The position numbers and the translations under genes were made by a program. Below are positions 33,786 to 42,866 of a DNA stretch of 64,000 nucleotides, piece by piece. Location of the stretch: contig NZ_CP155073.1 of assembly GCF_039621805.1 (NCBI RefSeq), forward strand, positions 2,852,001 to 2,916,000. The letters are read 5' to 3'. Each line of letters starts with the position of its first letter. Position 1 is the first letter of the stretch. The notes beneath the pieces were generated by a model. That model did not search any database. It had not been told where the DNA came from and worked only from the letters and a program-made list of their open reading frames with translations. This DNA is from Paraburkholderia sp. PREW-6R (lineage in GTDB: Bacteria > Pseudomonadota > Gammaproteobacteria > Burkholderiales > Burkholderiaceae).

Positions 33786-34346
33786 TCAGGCAAACGAATA
33801 AAACACTCTGAACGCGACCTTGCGCTCGGCCCAGAATTCGGCGGCTTCCCGGAACACGTCCAGCAGCGTTTCGCGCCCTTCCTTGTCGAACTTCTGCGCG
33901 ACCGGCAGTTGTTCCAGCACGATCACGAAGCCCGGCTGCGCGCCCGCTTTGTGGACGAGATCGGTGAGGCTGTCGTAGAGCGCGTCGTAGTTCTTGCCAA
34001 AATGCTTGGGGAACAGGAACGACGTGGCGATGGTCTCCAGCACTTCCTGTTTGGACTGCGCATTGGCGCAATAGGCATACAGAAAATGCTGGCCGAGTTG
34101 CTGGGCCTCGTCCGCCAGGTCCTGCACGCGGAACGCGCGGATCGACTGTACGATGTTCGGTCGTACGGTCTTGAAAAGACTCATGGGCTCCTCGTTCGAT
34201 GAAACCACAGTGCCTGTCTGGCTCTGGTTCTCGCGGCCCTGATCGCCGGCGCGCATCTTCATGACGCGCTGGAACAAATTGCCGTCGCCGGCCGCGAAAA
34301 GATCCCTCGCGACTCCGGAATCGTGCGCGTAGACGTTGTCGCTCAT
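33786..34346 (-). CDS. Barstar-family ribonuclease inhibitor
   Basis: Cytosolic immunity protein predicted to block the active site of the ribonuclease encoded just upstream. The barstar domain occupies the C-terminal 115 or so residues. FGKNYDALYDSLTDL (about residues 116-130) matches the barstar helix that enters the barnase cleft, including the two Asp (D121, D125). The start is uncertain: ATG at 34346 gives 186 residues with an extra N-terminal 54, ATG at 34355 is close behind the RNase stop, and ATG at 34184 has the best site (AGGAG) and yields a 132-residue core barstar. It lies 16 bases or fewer behind the RNase stop if an upstream start is used. Confidence 0.87.
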   Translation of the reverse strand: MSDNVYAHDSGVARDLFAAGDGNLFQRVMKMRAGDQGRENQSQTGTVVSSNEEPMSLFKTVRPNIVQSIRAFRVQDLADEAQQLGQHFLYAYCANAQSKQEVLETIATSFLFPKHFGKNYDALYDSLTDLVHKAGAQPGFVIVLEQLPVAQKFDKEGRETLLDVFREAAEFWAERKVAFRVFYSFA

Positions 34347-34362
34347 GCCGTTCATCCCGATG

Positions 34363-34779
34363 TCATTCAACAATACGATTAAAACTGGTGTAGTGGTCGT
34401 CCGAGTAATAACAATTGTCGGTGCGCTTCAGCGGACCTCCGCAGACGATGCGACGTGCCCCGCGATCATGTGAGCGAGGCGTGGGGACGGTGTATTCGTG
34501 GTAATAGCCGCGCCGATGGGCGGGCAGCAACCGTTCGCGGTTGCCGAATACGATGCCGTCCTTCTCATACAGGTAAGGCCCACCCATGGCGATCAAGTTC
34601 AATGTATTGACCGCCTCGCGCGGCAGCTGAGCCAGCGCGACGACGCCCTGCACCTGCGTTTCGCTTTCGGCGGGGACCGCGTAGTCGCGGGCAAACGCGC
34701 CAGGCACGGACCCGGAGACAGCGAACAGCGCTAAAGCACTGATTAGCACGCCTTTCGAGCGCAGCCACGTGCGTGACAT
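34363..34779 (-). CDS. Secreted barnase-like guanyl-specific ribonuclease
   Basis: 138 residues with a signal peptide (basic start, hydrophobic core, cleavage near AFA-RD at residue 30). The mature part carries the microbial RNase N1/T1/barnase fold: DGIVFGNRERLLP, YYHEYTVPTP, ARRIVCGG and DDHYTSFNRI. By analogy with barnase the catalytic residues are E95, R110 and H129. C113 and C123 could form a disulfide. It is the first gene of a two-gene operon with its barstar inhibitor. The role could be extracellular RNA use, competition or self-regulation; no polymorphic-toxin delivery domain is attached. Confidence 0.88.
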   Translation of the reverse strand: MSRTWLRSKGVLISALALFAVSGSVPGAFARDYAVPAESETQVQGVVALAQLPREAVNTLNLIAMGGPYLYEKDGIVFGNRERLLPAHRRGYYHEYTVPTPRSHDRGARRIVCGGPLKRTDNCYYSDDHYTSFNRIVE

Positions 34780-34928
34780 GTATCAGGGTTCCCCGCTGTC
34801 AGATCACGAGTTTGACGACCATGAAAGACGTAAGGGTATCGCTAAAAGCCTTCGGAATCAACGCTCGCCGGGGCGTGGGCGCCTTCCGGCAGCCTGGAGA
34901 AGGCTGCCAGCCGGGCTTTGACGACATT

Positions 34929-34964
34929 TGACAAATATCTTAGCGTGCGTGCGCTAAACTTAGC
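34929..34964 (+). promoter_or_regulatory. Probable promoter with an operator palindrome in the spacer
   Basis: A consensus -35 TTGACA (starting about 34929) is followed after about 21 bases by TAAACT, a fair -10. The perfect palindrome TTAGCG-TGCGTG-CGCTAA lies between and overlaps the -10. A long spacer containing a dyad is typical of MerR-controlled promoters. It could also be a repressor site. Confidence 0.5.
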
Positions 34965-34977
34965 TCGGCTAAGCGAG
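34962..34977. promoter_or_regulatory. Second palindrome, MarR/SlyA-box-like
   Basis: CTTAGC-TCG-GCTAAG is a perfect dyad immediately after the first palindrome and shares its TTAGC/GCTAA arms. The SlyA/MarR-family box TTAGCAAGCTAA has the same arms. No MarR or MerR gene is nearby in the window. Confidence 0.45.
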
Positions 34978-35148
34978 TTCGATGGAAAGGCGCAGGTTTT
35001 CCAGAACCCGGGGCGCGCCGTTCGACCGGACTCGCGAGGCCAGCTGACATTGAAGTTCAGGCAGTGGAACTGTGTCTTTTGCCGTTTTGGGGTGGCAATC
35101 CCCTGTTCATCCCAAGGCGTGCCCGTCGCGGGCACGCCTTCTTTTTTT
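34970..35148 (+). ncRNA. Candidate small RNA (promoter to terminator, no clear ORF)
   Basis: Between the promoter-like sequence at 34929 and the strong terminator at 35114-35148 lie about 140 bases on the plus strand without a convincing gene. The longest start-to-stop frame, at 34982-35047, is 21 codons, Arg-rich and has no good ribosome-binding site. Internal pairing is visible, for example GGGG-TGGCAAT-CCCC just before the terminator. The unit does not read into maeB, which is on the other strand. I do not recognise an Rfam family; 6S RNA was considered without support. Confidence 0.45.
35114..35148 (+). terminator. Strong intrinsic terminator of the candidate small RNA
   Basis: A perfect 12-bp stem (35114-35125 with 35129-35140, loop TCG) is followed by C and seven T on the plus strand. 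It is the strongest evidence that something is transcribed rightward from about 34960. It could also act weakly on maeB read-through from the minus strand. Confidence 0.9.
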
Positions 35149-35217
35149 CCGGCACCGTGCGGAGCCGTGCGCTCTTCTGCAGCGCCAGGGCGGCGCCTCA
35201 GTCACGCAAAAGGCCGC

Positions 35218-37512
35218 TTAGCGCGCAGCGCTAACGTCCGCCACCAGAAGCGCCGTCATATTGACGATTCGACGCACCGTCGCCGAAGCCGTCAGCACGT
35301 GTACAGGCTTGGCTGCGCCCAGCAGCATCGGACCGATTGCGATGTTGTTGCCCGCGGCCGTCTTCAGCAGGTTGTACGAGATGTTGGCTGCGTCGATGTT
35401 CGGCAGCACCAGCAGGTTCGCGTCGCCTTCGAGCGTCGAGTCCGGCAGGATTTCGCGGCGCAGATTCGCGTCGAGTGCGACGTCGCCGTGCATTTCGCCG
35501 TCCACCTGAAGATCGGGCGCGCGCTCGCGCAGAATCGCCAGCGTATCGCGCATTTTCTGCGCGGTCGGCGCATGGCTCGAACCGAAGTTCGAATGCGACA
35601 GCAGCGCGACCTTCGGCTCGATACCGAAACGGCGCACTTCCTCCGCTGCCATGATCGTGATTTCGGCCAGCTGCTCCGGCGTCGGGTCAACGTTCACGTG
35701 CGTGTCCACGAGGAAAATCTGGCGGTTCGGCAGCACCAGCGCGTTCATCGCCGCATATACCGCGCAGCCTTCACGCTTGCCGATCACCTGGTCGATAAAG
35801 TGCAGGTGACGGTGCGTCGTGCTGACCATGCCGCAGATCATGCCGTCCGCTTCGCCCTTTTGCACCAGCATCGAACCGATCAGCGTGGTACGGCGGCGCA
35901 TTTCGAGCTTGGCCATCTGCTGCGTGATGCCCTTGCGGGACATCATCTTGTAGTATTCCTGCCAGAAATCACGGTAACGCTCGTCGTGATCCGTATTCAC
36001 GAACGTATAGTCCTGACCCGCGACGAGACGCAGGCCAAAGCGCGCAATACGCTGCTCGATCACCGCCGGGCGGCCGATCAGAATCGGCTTGGCCAGCTTT
36101 TCGTCGACGATGATTTGCACCGCGCGCAGCACGCGCTCTTCTTCACCTTCCGCGAACACAATGCGCTTCTTCTCCGGCTCGACGCCGCGCGCGAGCTGGA
36201 AGATCGGCTTCATGGTCGTGCCGCTGTGATACACGAACTGCTGCAGGTGCTGTTCGTATGCGTCCATGTCTTCGATCGGACGCTCGGCGACGCCGGAGTC
36301 CATCGCAGCCTTTGCCACCGCCGGCGCGACCTTGACGATCAGACGCGGGTCGAACGGCTTCGGAATCAGGTATTCCGGACCGAACGACAGATCCTGAATG
36401 CCATACGCCGTCGCGACGATATCGCTCTGCTCCTGGCGCGCCAGTTCGGCAATCGCATTGACAGCCGCGATCTCCATTTCGCGCGTGACCGTGGTTGCGC
36501 CCGCATCCAGCGCACCACGGAAGAGGAACGGGAACACCAGCACGTTGTTCACCTGGTTCGGATAGTCGGTGCGGCCCGTGCACAGCACGGCGTCCGGACG
36601 CACTTCGAGCGCCAGTTCCGGCAGGATTTCCGGCGTAGGGTTGGCGAGCGCGAGGATCAGCGGCTTGTTGCCCATCCGCTTGACCATGTCCTGCTTGAGC
36701 ACGCCGCCCGCCGACAGACCGAGGAACACGTCCGCGCCGTCGATCGCTTCCGCGAGCGTGCGGGCCTCGGTTTCGCGCGCGAAGCGCTCCTTGTCCGGGT
36801 CCATCAGTTCGACGCGACCCTTGTAGACCACGCCAGCCAGATCGGTCACCAGAATGTTTTCGAGCGGCAAGCCGAGATCGACGAGCAGATCCAGACACGC
36901 CAGCGCCGCAGCGCCCGCGCCGGAAGCCACCAGCTTGACCTTCGAGATATCTTTGCCGACCACCTTCAAACCGTTGGTGATGGCCGCCGCGACGACGATT
37001 GCCGTGCCGTGCTGGTCGTCGTGGAAGACCGGGATCTTCATGCGCTTGCGGCATTCCCGTTCGACGATAAAGCAGTCCGGCGCCTTGATGTCTTCGAGGT
37101 TGATGCCGCCGAAGGTCGGTTCGAGCGCGGCGATCACTTCGACGAGCTTGTGCGGGTCGGACTCGTTCAGCTCGATATCGAATACGTCGATGCCGGCAAA
37201 CTTCTTGAACAGCACAGCCTTGCCTTCCATCACCGGCTTTGACGCCAGCGGACCGATATTGCCGAGGCCGAGCACGGCAGTGCCATTCGTGACCACGCCG
37301 ACCAGGTTGCTGCGAGCCGTGAAACGCGCGGCGTTCATCGGGTTTTCGACGATTTCCTCGCATGCGAACGCAACGCCCGGCGAGTACGCCAGCGCAAGGT
37401 CGCGCTGGTTGATCATCTGTTTGGTCGGAGTGATCGCCAGCTTCCCTGGGGTGGGGAACTCGTGATAATCGAGGGCGGCTTCGCGGAGTTTGCTATTGAC
37501 GGGAGTCGACAT
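35218..37512 (-). CDS. maeB: NADP-dependent malic enzyme with C-terminal phosphotransacetylase-like domain
   Basis: Hybrid malic enzyme of about 764 residues converting malate to pyruvate, CO2 and NADPH. The N-terminal malic domain has [14 protein letters not shown] and [10 protein letters not shown], with the NAD(P) motif [10 protein letters not shown]. The last 320 or so residues resemble phosphate acetyltransferase, a regulatory domain in studied MaeB proteins. ATG at 37512 gives the usual [17 protein letters not shown]; an upstream ATG at 37557 preceded by GGGG is possible. It diverges from thiL. Confidence 0.95.
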   Translation of the reverse strand: MSTPVNSKLREAALDYHEFPTPGKLAITPTKQMINQRDLALAYSPGVAFACEEIVENPMNAARFTARSNLVGVVTNGTAVLGLGNIGPLASKPVMEGKAVLFKKFAGIDVFDIELNESDPHKLVEVIAALEPTFGGINLEDIKAPDCFIVERECRKRMKIPVFHDDQHGTAIVVAAAITNGLKVVGKDISKVKLVASGAGAAALACLDLLVDLGLPLENILVTDLAGVVYKGRVELMDPDKERFARETEARTLAEAIDGADVFLGLSAGGVLKQDMVKRMGNKPLILALANPTPEILPELALEVRPDAVLCTGRTDYPNQVNNVLVFPFLFRGALDAGATTVTREMEIAAVNAIAELARQEQSDIVATAYGIQDLSFGPEYLIPKPFDPRLIVKVAPAVAKAAMDSGVAERPIEDMDAYEQHLQQFVYHSGTTMKPIFQLARGVEPEKKRIVFAEGEEERVLRAVQIIVDEKLAKPILIGRPAVIEQRIARFGLRLVAGQDYTFVNTDHDERYRDFWQEYYKMMSRKGITQQMAKLEMRRRTTLIGSMLVQKGEADGMICGMVSTTHRHLHFIDQVIGKREGCAVYAAMNALVLPNRQIFLVDTHVNVDPTPEQLAEITIMAAEEVRRFGIEPKVALLSHSNFGSSHAPTAQKMRDTLAILRERAPDLQVDGEMHGDVALDANLRREILPDSTLEGDANLLVLPNIDAANISYNLLKTAAGNNIAIGPMLLGAAKPVHVLTASATVRRIVNMTALLVADVSAAR

Positions 37513-37784
37513 AAGGCGGGCTTGGAAGTGCAGATTAGAATAGGCGTTCGACGGCATTGTAGCCCCAATTGCCTACGCATTTCCTTCAACACGGGTACAA
37601 CTGCCGCGACTGGAATACAGCAAACCGCGAGCAGGGCAAACGCACAGGCGACAGAGATGCTTCTGAAAGAAAATGACCAATAAGCTGATTTTGTGGCGCC
37701 TAATCACTGCAATGCGCGCAGTTGGCGTCAGTTCGCACCATCTGACCGTCCACTTTGGCTCGTCCTGATCCTACGCACCTCGCC

Positions 37785-38783
37785 ATGCTCTCCGAGTTCT
37801 CGCTTATCGACCGCTTCTTCGCGCGCCGTGCTGCCGCCCACCCTTCCAACGCGAAGGCGGGCACGCTCGGCATCGGCGACGACTGTGCGTTGCTTGCCCC
37901 CCGTCCCGGTCAAATGCTGGCCATTTCGACGGACATGCTGGTGGAAGGCCGCCATTTTTTCGCCGACGTCGATCCAGAGGCGCTCGGTCACAAAACCCTG
38001 GCCGTGAATCTGTCCGACCTTGCCGCGATGGGCGCACAACCTCAAGCGTTCACGCTGGCATTTTCGCTACCCAAAGCCGACGAAGCGTGGCTCACCGCTT
38101 TCAGCAACGGACTATTTACGCTGGCCGACCGCTATGGTTGCGAGCTGATCGGCGGGGACACGACCGGCGGTCCGCTGAATCTGTGCGTCACGGTATTTGG
38201 CAGCGTGCCGCCTCGCGAGGCGTTGCGCCGTGACGCCGCGCAGCCCGGCGACGACATCTGGATTTCCGGTACGCTCGGCGACGCACGCGCCGGTCTCGGC
38301 GTGCTGCGCGGCGAGTGGACGGCCAATGCCAGCGACACTGCGACCTTTCGCCGCGCCCTGGAACGCCCCGAGCCGCGCATTGCGCTGGGTCTTGCGTTGC
38401 GCGGCATCGCGCACGCCGCGCTCGATCTGTCCGACGGACTCGCCGGCGATCTGAAACACATCCTCGATCGTTCGAACATGCAAGCGATCGTCGACGTCGA
38501 TGCCGTGCCCCGCTCGGACGCGCTGCGCCGGCTGTCGCACGAAATCCAGCGGCGCTGCACGCTTGCGGGCGGCGACGATTACGAACTCTGCTTTACCGCG
38601 CCCGCATCGGCTCGACAGAAGGTGGAAGCCGCCGGCCGCGAGGCGTCCGTGCCGGTCACCCGCATCGGTACAATAAGCGCTCCTGATACGGCCGCCGACC
38701 GCCCCGCGATCCACTGGCACGACGCGGCCGGCACGCCGCTCACTCTGACGTTGCAAGGCTTCGATCACTTTCATGCAGACTGA
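37785..38783 (+). CDS. thiL: Thiamine-monophosphate kinase
   Basis: Makes thiamine diphosphate from thiamine monophosphate and ATP; the cofactor is used by tkt in this window. 332 residues with GIGDDCALL, ISTDMLVEGRHF and GGDTTGG, the metal and nucleotide segments of the PurM-like fold. The ATG at 37785 is chosen; an in-frame TTG at 37755 would add ten residues. Its 3' end overlaps pgpA by 11 bases, so the two are translationally coupled. Confidence 0.95.
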   Translation: MLSEFSLIDRFFARRAAAHPSNAKAGTLGIGDDCALLAPRPGQMLAISTDMLVEGRHFFADVDPEALGHKTLAVNLSDLAAMGAQPQAFTLAFSLPKADEAWLTAFSNGLFTLADRYGCELIGGDTTGGPLNLCVTVFGSVPPREALRRDAAQPGDDIWISGTLGDARAGLGVLRGEWTANASDTATFRRALERPEPRIALGLALRGIAHAALDLSDGLAGDLKHILDRSNMQAIVDVDAVPRSDALRRLSHEIQRRCTLAGGDDYELCFTAPASARQKVEAAGREASVPVTRIGTISAPDTAADRPAIHWHDAAGTPLTLTLQGFDHFHAD

Positions 38784-39345
38784 TCCCCCGCTCGGCCCCG
38801 CCGACGACTTCGTCGGCAGCGCGCCGCCCGACGCGCCCGATCCGCACGCGCCGCGTCCGCAAAAGCGCCGCGCCACCGCGCGCTTCATGCTGTCGCATCC
38901 GTTGCATATTCTGTCGCTCGGTTTCGGTAGCGGATTGTCGCCGGTGGCGCCGGGCACGATCGGCACGCTGTTCGCATGGGCCTCGTTCGCCGTGCTGAGC
39001 CGCTATCTGACGGTGATCGACTGGGGCTTGCTGATCGTGCTCGGCTTTATCGGCGGGATTGCGATTTGTGGCTTCACCGCAAAAAAGCTCGGTATCGACG
39101 ACCCGTCGCCGGTCGTGTGGGACGAGATCATCGCATTCTGGCTCGTGCTGCTGATGGTTACGCCGGTGACGCTGACCGGCCAGCTCTGGGCGTTCGTCGT
39201 CTTCCGCTTTTTCGACATGGTCAAGCCGCCGCCTATCGGCTATTTCGATCGCCGCCTGAAAGGTGGCTTTGGCATCATGTTCGACGACCTCGTCGCCGCG
39301 TTTTTCACGCTGCTCGTGATTGCCCTGTGGCGCATGTCGGTCTGA
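38773..39345 (+). CDS. pgpA: Phosphatidylglycerophosphatase A
   Basis: Inner-membrane phosphatase of phospholipid synthesis, 190 residues. After a Pro-rich hydrophilic leader of about 40 residues come GFGSGLSPVAPGTIGTL, WDEIIAFW and FRFFDMVKPPPIGYFDR, the PgpA signature motifs, within four hydrophobic segments. It overlaps thiL and is followed by pncC; the thiL-pgpA-pncC order is common in beta-proteobacteria. Confidence 0.95.
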   Translation: MQTDPPLGPADDFVGSAPPDAPDPHAPRPQKRRATARFMLSHPLHILSLGFGSGLSPVAPGTIGTLFAWASFAVLSRYLTVIDWGLLIVLGFIGGIAICGFTAKKLGIDDPSPVVWDEIIAFWLVLLMVTPVTLTGQLWAFVVFRFFDMVKPPPIGYFDRRLKGGFGIMFDDLVAAFFTLLVIALWRMSV

Positions 39346-39417
39346 CCGTACTCCCCGTCCGCCGGCCGCCGCACCGCGCGGGTTTCACCGCCAGCTTCTG
39401 TTTAACGGATTGACGTC

Positions 39418-39918
39418 ATGCCTACCGATGCCGTGGTTCATCAACTCGCAATCACCGTGAGCAACCGTCTGTGCGACGAACGTCTGATGCTCGTCACCGC
39501 CGAATCCTGTACGGGCGGGATGGTGGCAACCGCGCTCACGGACATTGCCGGCAGCAGCGGCTGGTTCGAGCGCGGCTTCGTCACTTATTCGAACCAGGCG
39601 AAGAGCGAGATGATCGGCGTGCCGGCCGATCTGATCGAGAAGCACGGCGCGGTGAGTGAGCAGGTGGCCCGCGCGATGGCCGAGGGCGCGCTGCGCAACA
39701 GCCGCGCACAGGTGTCGCTGTCCATCACGGGCATCGCGGGCCCGGGCGGCGGCACCGCGACGAAGCCGGTCGGCATGGTGTCGTTCGGCTGGAGCAACCG
39801 GCTGCACACATCGGTGGAAACGAAGATTTTCGAGGGCGACCGCGAACAGATTCGCGTACAGGCCGCCGCCCATGCGCTGCGCGGGGTGCTGGCATTGCTC
39901 GATGAGCGCGAGCACTGA
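39418..39918 (+). CDS. pncC: Nicotinamide-nucleotide amidohydrolase (CinA C-terminal family)
   Basis: Deamidates nicotinamide mononucleotide in pyridine-nucleotide recycling. 166 residues covering only the CinA_C domain. It shows LVTAESCTGGMVATALTDIAGSS and SITGIAGPGGGTATKPVG, where the Ser of ESCTGG is the catalytic residue. It lacks the N-terminal molybdopterin-like domain of full CinA. It lies 72 bases behind pgpA, same operon. Confidence 0.94.
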   Translation: MPTDAVVHQLAITVSNRLCDERLMLVTAESCTGGMVATALTDIAGSSGWFERGFVTYSNQAKSEMIGVPADLIEKHGAVSEQVARAMAEGALRNSRAQVSLSITGIAGPGGGTATKPVGMVSFGWSNRLHTSVETKIFEGDREQIRVQAAAHALRGVLALLDEREH

Positions 39919-39953
39919 ACGGCCATCCAGGCCGGCCACGAGAACCTGACGCC

Positions 39954-40505
39954 ATGACCCAACGACCAGCCGCTGAGAGTTTTGATTCACACGCAACCCA
40001 GGCGGAGTTGATCCGCCGTCTGAATCTGAAGCCGCATCCCGAAGGCGGCTTTTTTTGCGAGACTTACCGTTCCGCTCACCGCGTCAAACGCGATCACGAC
40101 CCGTTAGCGAACGAAACGCGGTCGGCGTCTACCGCGATCTATTACCTGTTATGTGACGGCGCGCATTCGGCGTGGCATCGGATCCAATCCGACGAAGTCT
40201 GGCATTTCTATGCCGGCGAACCATTGAACGTGCACGTGCTCGACGAACACGGCGCGCTCGTCACACATCAGCTGGGCAACGCGCTGGTTCACGCCGATGC
40301 CGTGTTTCAGGCCACGGTGCCCGCGGGCCTCTGGTTCGCGGCGGAGTGCGCGGACCCGGCGACATTCGCGCTGGTCGGCTGCACGGTCGCGCCGGGTTTT
40401 GAATTCAGCGAGTTCGAACTGGCGGACGTCGAGGCGTTGAAAGCGCGGCATCCGCAGCATGCCGCGCTGATCGGCCGCCTCGGGCCGGCGCAACGCCACG
40501 CATGA
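39954..40505 (+). CDS. Cupin_5 (DUF985) family protein
   Basis: 183 residues of the cupin_5/DUF985 family. It begins with IRRLNLKPHPEGGFFCETYRS and continues with STAIYYLL, SAWHRIQSDEVWHFYAGEPL and GCTVAPGFEFSEFEL, the characteristic segments. The E-x-W-H and H-x-I positions could bind metal or a sugar nucleotide in the barrel. It follows pncC by 35 bases. Function in the family is poorly known. Confidence 0.88.
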   Translation: MTQRPAAESFDSHATQAELIRRLNLKPHPEGGFFCETYRSAHRVKRDHDPLANETRSASTAIYYLLCDGAHSAWHRIQSDEVWHFYAGEPLNVHVLDEHGALVTHQLGNALVHADAVFQATVPAGLWFAAECADPATFALVGCTVAPGFEFSEFELADVEALKARHPQHAALIGRLGPAQRHA

Positions 40506-40557
40506 CGGCAAGCATGAACGGCCGTCTTTCACCACGGCCGCCCGGGCTCACGAACCA

Positions 40558-41373
40558 TCACCGGAACGCGTTGATCCTGTCGCGCGTTGCCATTGCGGCT
40601 TGCGCGGCTGCGTCGGCGAAATCGTCGCCCTTTCCCGCATAGATAATCGCGCGCGACGAGTTGATCAGCATACCGGCGCCATTCGCGGTGCGACCGGCCT
40701 CGACTGTCGCCTGCACGTCGCCGCCTTGCGCGCCGATGCCCGGAATCAGCAGCGGCATGTCGCCGACAATCCCGCGCACCACTTCGATTTCCTTCGGGAA
40801 CGTCGCGCCGACCACCAGACCGAGTTGACCGCTCGCGTTCCACTTGTCCGCCGCCAGTTGCGCGACGACCTGATACAACGGACGGCCACCGGTTTCCAGG
40901 AATTGCAGGTCGGAGCCGCCCGCGTTCGACGTGCGGCACAACACGATCACGCCTTTGCCTTCATGCTCGAGATACGGCTGGATCGAGTCGAAACCCATAT
41001 ACGGATTCACCGTCACCGCATCGGCCTGATAACGCTCGAACGCCTCACGCGCGTACTGCTCGGCCGTGCTGCCGATATCGCCGCGCTTTGCATCGAGAAT
41101 CACCGGCAGGCCCGGATGGTTCGCATGAATGTGCGCGATCAGCTGCTCGAGCTGGTCTTCGGCGCGATGCGCGGCGAAATAGGCGATCTGCGGCTTGAAT
41201 GAGGACGCGTACGGCGCGGTCGCATCGACAATCGTGCGGCAGAATTCGAAGATCGCGTCGGGGCGGCCGGCGAGTGCGCCCGGAAACTTGCTGGGCTCGG
41301 GATCGAGGCCGACGCACAGCAGCGATTGCGTACGCTCCCAGGCGTCGTTGAGTGTCTGGATGAAGTTGGACAT
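40558..41373 (-). CDS. pyrF: Orotidine 5'-phosphate decarboxylase
   Basis: Final step of UMP synthesis. 271 residues of PyrF subfamily 2. Motifs are [31 protein letters not shown] (catalytic D-K-x-x-D), and PGIGAQGGD for phosphate binding. The open frame runs upstream through the heptamer repeat; the ATG at 41373 gives the family N terminus ([12 protein letters not shown]). Its promoter should lie at or beside the tandem repeat at 41472-41563. Confidence 0.96.
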   Translation of the reverse strand: MSNFIQTLNDAWERTQSLLCVGLDPEPSKFPGALAGRPDAIFEFCRTIVDATAPYASSFKPQIAYFAAHRAEDQLEQLIAHIHANHPGLPVILDAKRGDIGSTAEQYAREAFERYQADAVTVNPYMGFDSIQPYLEHEGKGVIVLCRTSNAGGSDLQFLETGGRPLYQVVAQLAADKWNASGQLGLVVGATFPKEIEVVRGIVGDMPLLIPGIGAQGGDVQATVEAGRTANGAGMLINSSRAIIYAGKGDDFADAAAQAAMATRDRINAFR

Positions 41374-41471
41374 GGTAGATCTCGCGGCGAGCCGGTGAAC
41401 AGAGGAGGCGCGTATTTTACCTGTGCGGCGCATGCCGTTCGTCGCACGCTGGCCGCCCGGATGCCACGGCA

Positions 41472-41563
41472 CCTGCCTCCTGCCTCCTGCCTCCTGCCTC
41501 CTGCCTCCTGCCTCCTGCCTCCTGCCTCCTGCCTCCCTGCCTCCCTGCCTCTGCCTCATGCCT
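41472..41563. repeat. Heptanucleotide tandem repeat (CCTGCCT)
   Basis: Nine perfect copies of CCTGCCT occupy 41472-41534, followed by four degenerate units up to 41563. It lies 99 bases upstream of the pyrF start and 60 bases past the galM stop, both on the minus strand, where it reads as repeated AGGCAGG. Long perfect short-sequence repeats are prone to slipped-strand change in copy number. Confidence 0.95.
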
Positions 41564-41622
41564 CGCGACGAAGCACGGCTTTCGGGATCAGACCCGACCG
41601 CAGCCGAATCGGCCGCCGCCTG

Positions 41623-42675
41623 TCATTGCCGACGCTTCGCGCCGCGTGCCCCCGGCATCGATCGCAAACCCGTGCGCTCGACGGTGAAGCGGAATGTTCG
41701 CGTGAGCCGCTCACCCCGTCCGAGCATCGTCATGCCGTTTTCGCACGCGCCGCCCGCGAGGTTCATCGCGTTGATCGGGTGATCGACCGGTTCGAAGCAG
41801 AAAAAGTCCTGGCCGGGAGGCGTGTACAACACGTAGTAATCCGTGTCGGCGGCAATGTTCAGCAACAGGCGGCGCTTCGGCCAGACCACCGCCGCCTGCC
41901 CGCTCCAACCGGTGAACGCATGGTTGACGATCGTATCCGGCAGCGGATATGCGACGCCAAATTGCCAGGCGGGCGGTGCCGGCACGTGGCGCACGGGCAG
42001 CCAGTCGTCACCGGACAACCACAGCCCACCTGCCGCCGCGGACAGTTCGGTGTCCGCATCGCGCACGAAAAACGGATGCACGCCGAGACCGAACGGCATC
42101 GGCTCGCGTCCGGCGTTCTCGATCTCCAGCGTCACGATCAAGGTCGGGCCGTCCAGCGCGTACGTCTGCGCCGCCCGATACGCGTACGGCTTGCCATCGT
42201 GACGATCGAGCGTCAGCCGCACGTTTTCGCGGTCCGCTTCGCTTACCTGCCACGCCGACTGCCAGCCATCGCCGTGTATGGGCAACGGTTCATCGGCGCG
42301 ATTGCGCGGTACCTCTATGCGCCGTCCGGCCACGCTGAATTGACCACCGCCGATCCGGTTCGAATACGGCAGCAGCGGATAGCAGGCGAGCTGGTTCGGT
42401 TGCGTGTCCGCGCTGACATGGCGGCAGCGCCGGAAAATCGGCGTGAGCGCGCCGTCGTCGCGCCAGTCGAAACGGGTAATGCCGCCGCCGAGCGTCGGCG
42501 CGACGTCCAGGCGCAAATGCGTGTTCGCCAGCGTGATGCACGCGACGTCGCCGCCGCTCGTCTCGCCAACTGCCACCGCCGACGTGCTGGGCCCTGGAAG
42601 GACGGGATTGGCCGCCGCCGCGAGTCGCGAGCGTCGGCTTTGAGGAGTAGGAGAAACGAGATTGGTAACAGTCAT
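41623..42675 (-). CDS. galM: Aldose 1-epimerase (mutarotase)
   Basis: 350-residue GalM-family epimerase that interconverts alpha and beta anomers of hexoses or pentoses. It has YPLLPYSNRIGGGQF, the catalytic His in PIHGDGW and the catalytic Glu in FFCFEPVDHPINA. The ATG at 42675 is chosen for its GGAG site; a start four codons earlier is possible. It is the last gene of the sugar-catabolic block, 191 bases behind the SMP-30 gene, and would supply the anomer used by the dehydrogenase. Confidence 0.92.
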   Translation of the reverse strand: MTVTNLVSPTPQSRRSRLAAAANPVLPGPSTSAVAVGETSGGDVACITLANTHLRLDVAPTLGGGITRFDWRDDGALTPIFRRCRHVSADTQPNQLACYPLLPYSNRIGGGQFSVAGRRIEVPRNRADEPLPIHGDGWQSAWQVSEADRENVRLTLDRHDGKPYAYRAAQTYALDGPTLIVTLEIENAGREPMPFGLGVHPFFVRDADTELSAAAGGLWLSGDDWLPVRHVPAPPAWQFGVAYPLPDTIVNHAFTGWSGQAAVVWPKRRLLLNIAADTDYYVLYTPPGQDFFCFEPVDHPINAMNLAGGACENGMTMLGRGERLTRTFRFTVERTGLRSMPGARGAKRRQ

Positions 42676-42866
42676 ATCTGGCTCCATCGAGAGGCTTGGG
42701 ACGCGACCGTCAAGGCTGACGGGTGCGGTTGGGCGACTTTTTTGTACCGGTCGCCTCAGGGTCCGAACTGCATGTGCCGATTTGCTGCCACTGCCACGTG
42801 TACCGCGGTTGCTATTGACATTGGTGCATCAAGTTGCGCCTCACTGCAAGGCAGCGTCATTCTGCG

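Noticed and set aside
34842..35135. 97-codon minus-strand frame upstream of the barnase gene
   Set aside because: No ribosome-binding site, no motif, and it crosses the palindromes and most of the terminator stem; it looks like chance.
34970..35148. 6S RNA (ssrS) as identity of the candidate small RNA
   Set aside because: I could not recognise the long imperfect hairpin with a central bubble expected of 6S RNA, and the length fits poorly.
41472..41563. Heptamer array as a CRISPR or coding repeat
   Set aside because: The unit is only 7 bases with no spacers, and the peptides it would encode lie upstream of the conserved PyrF start.
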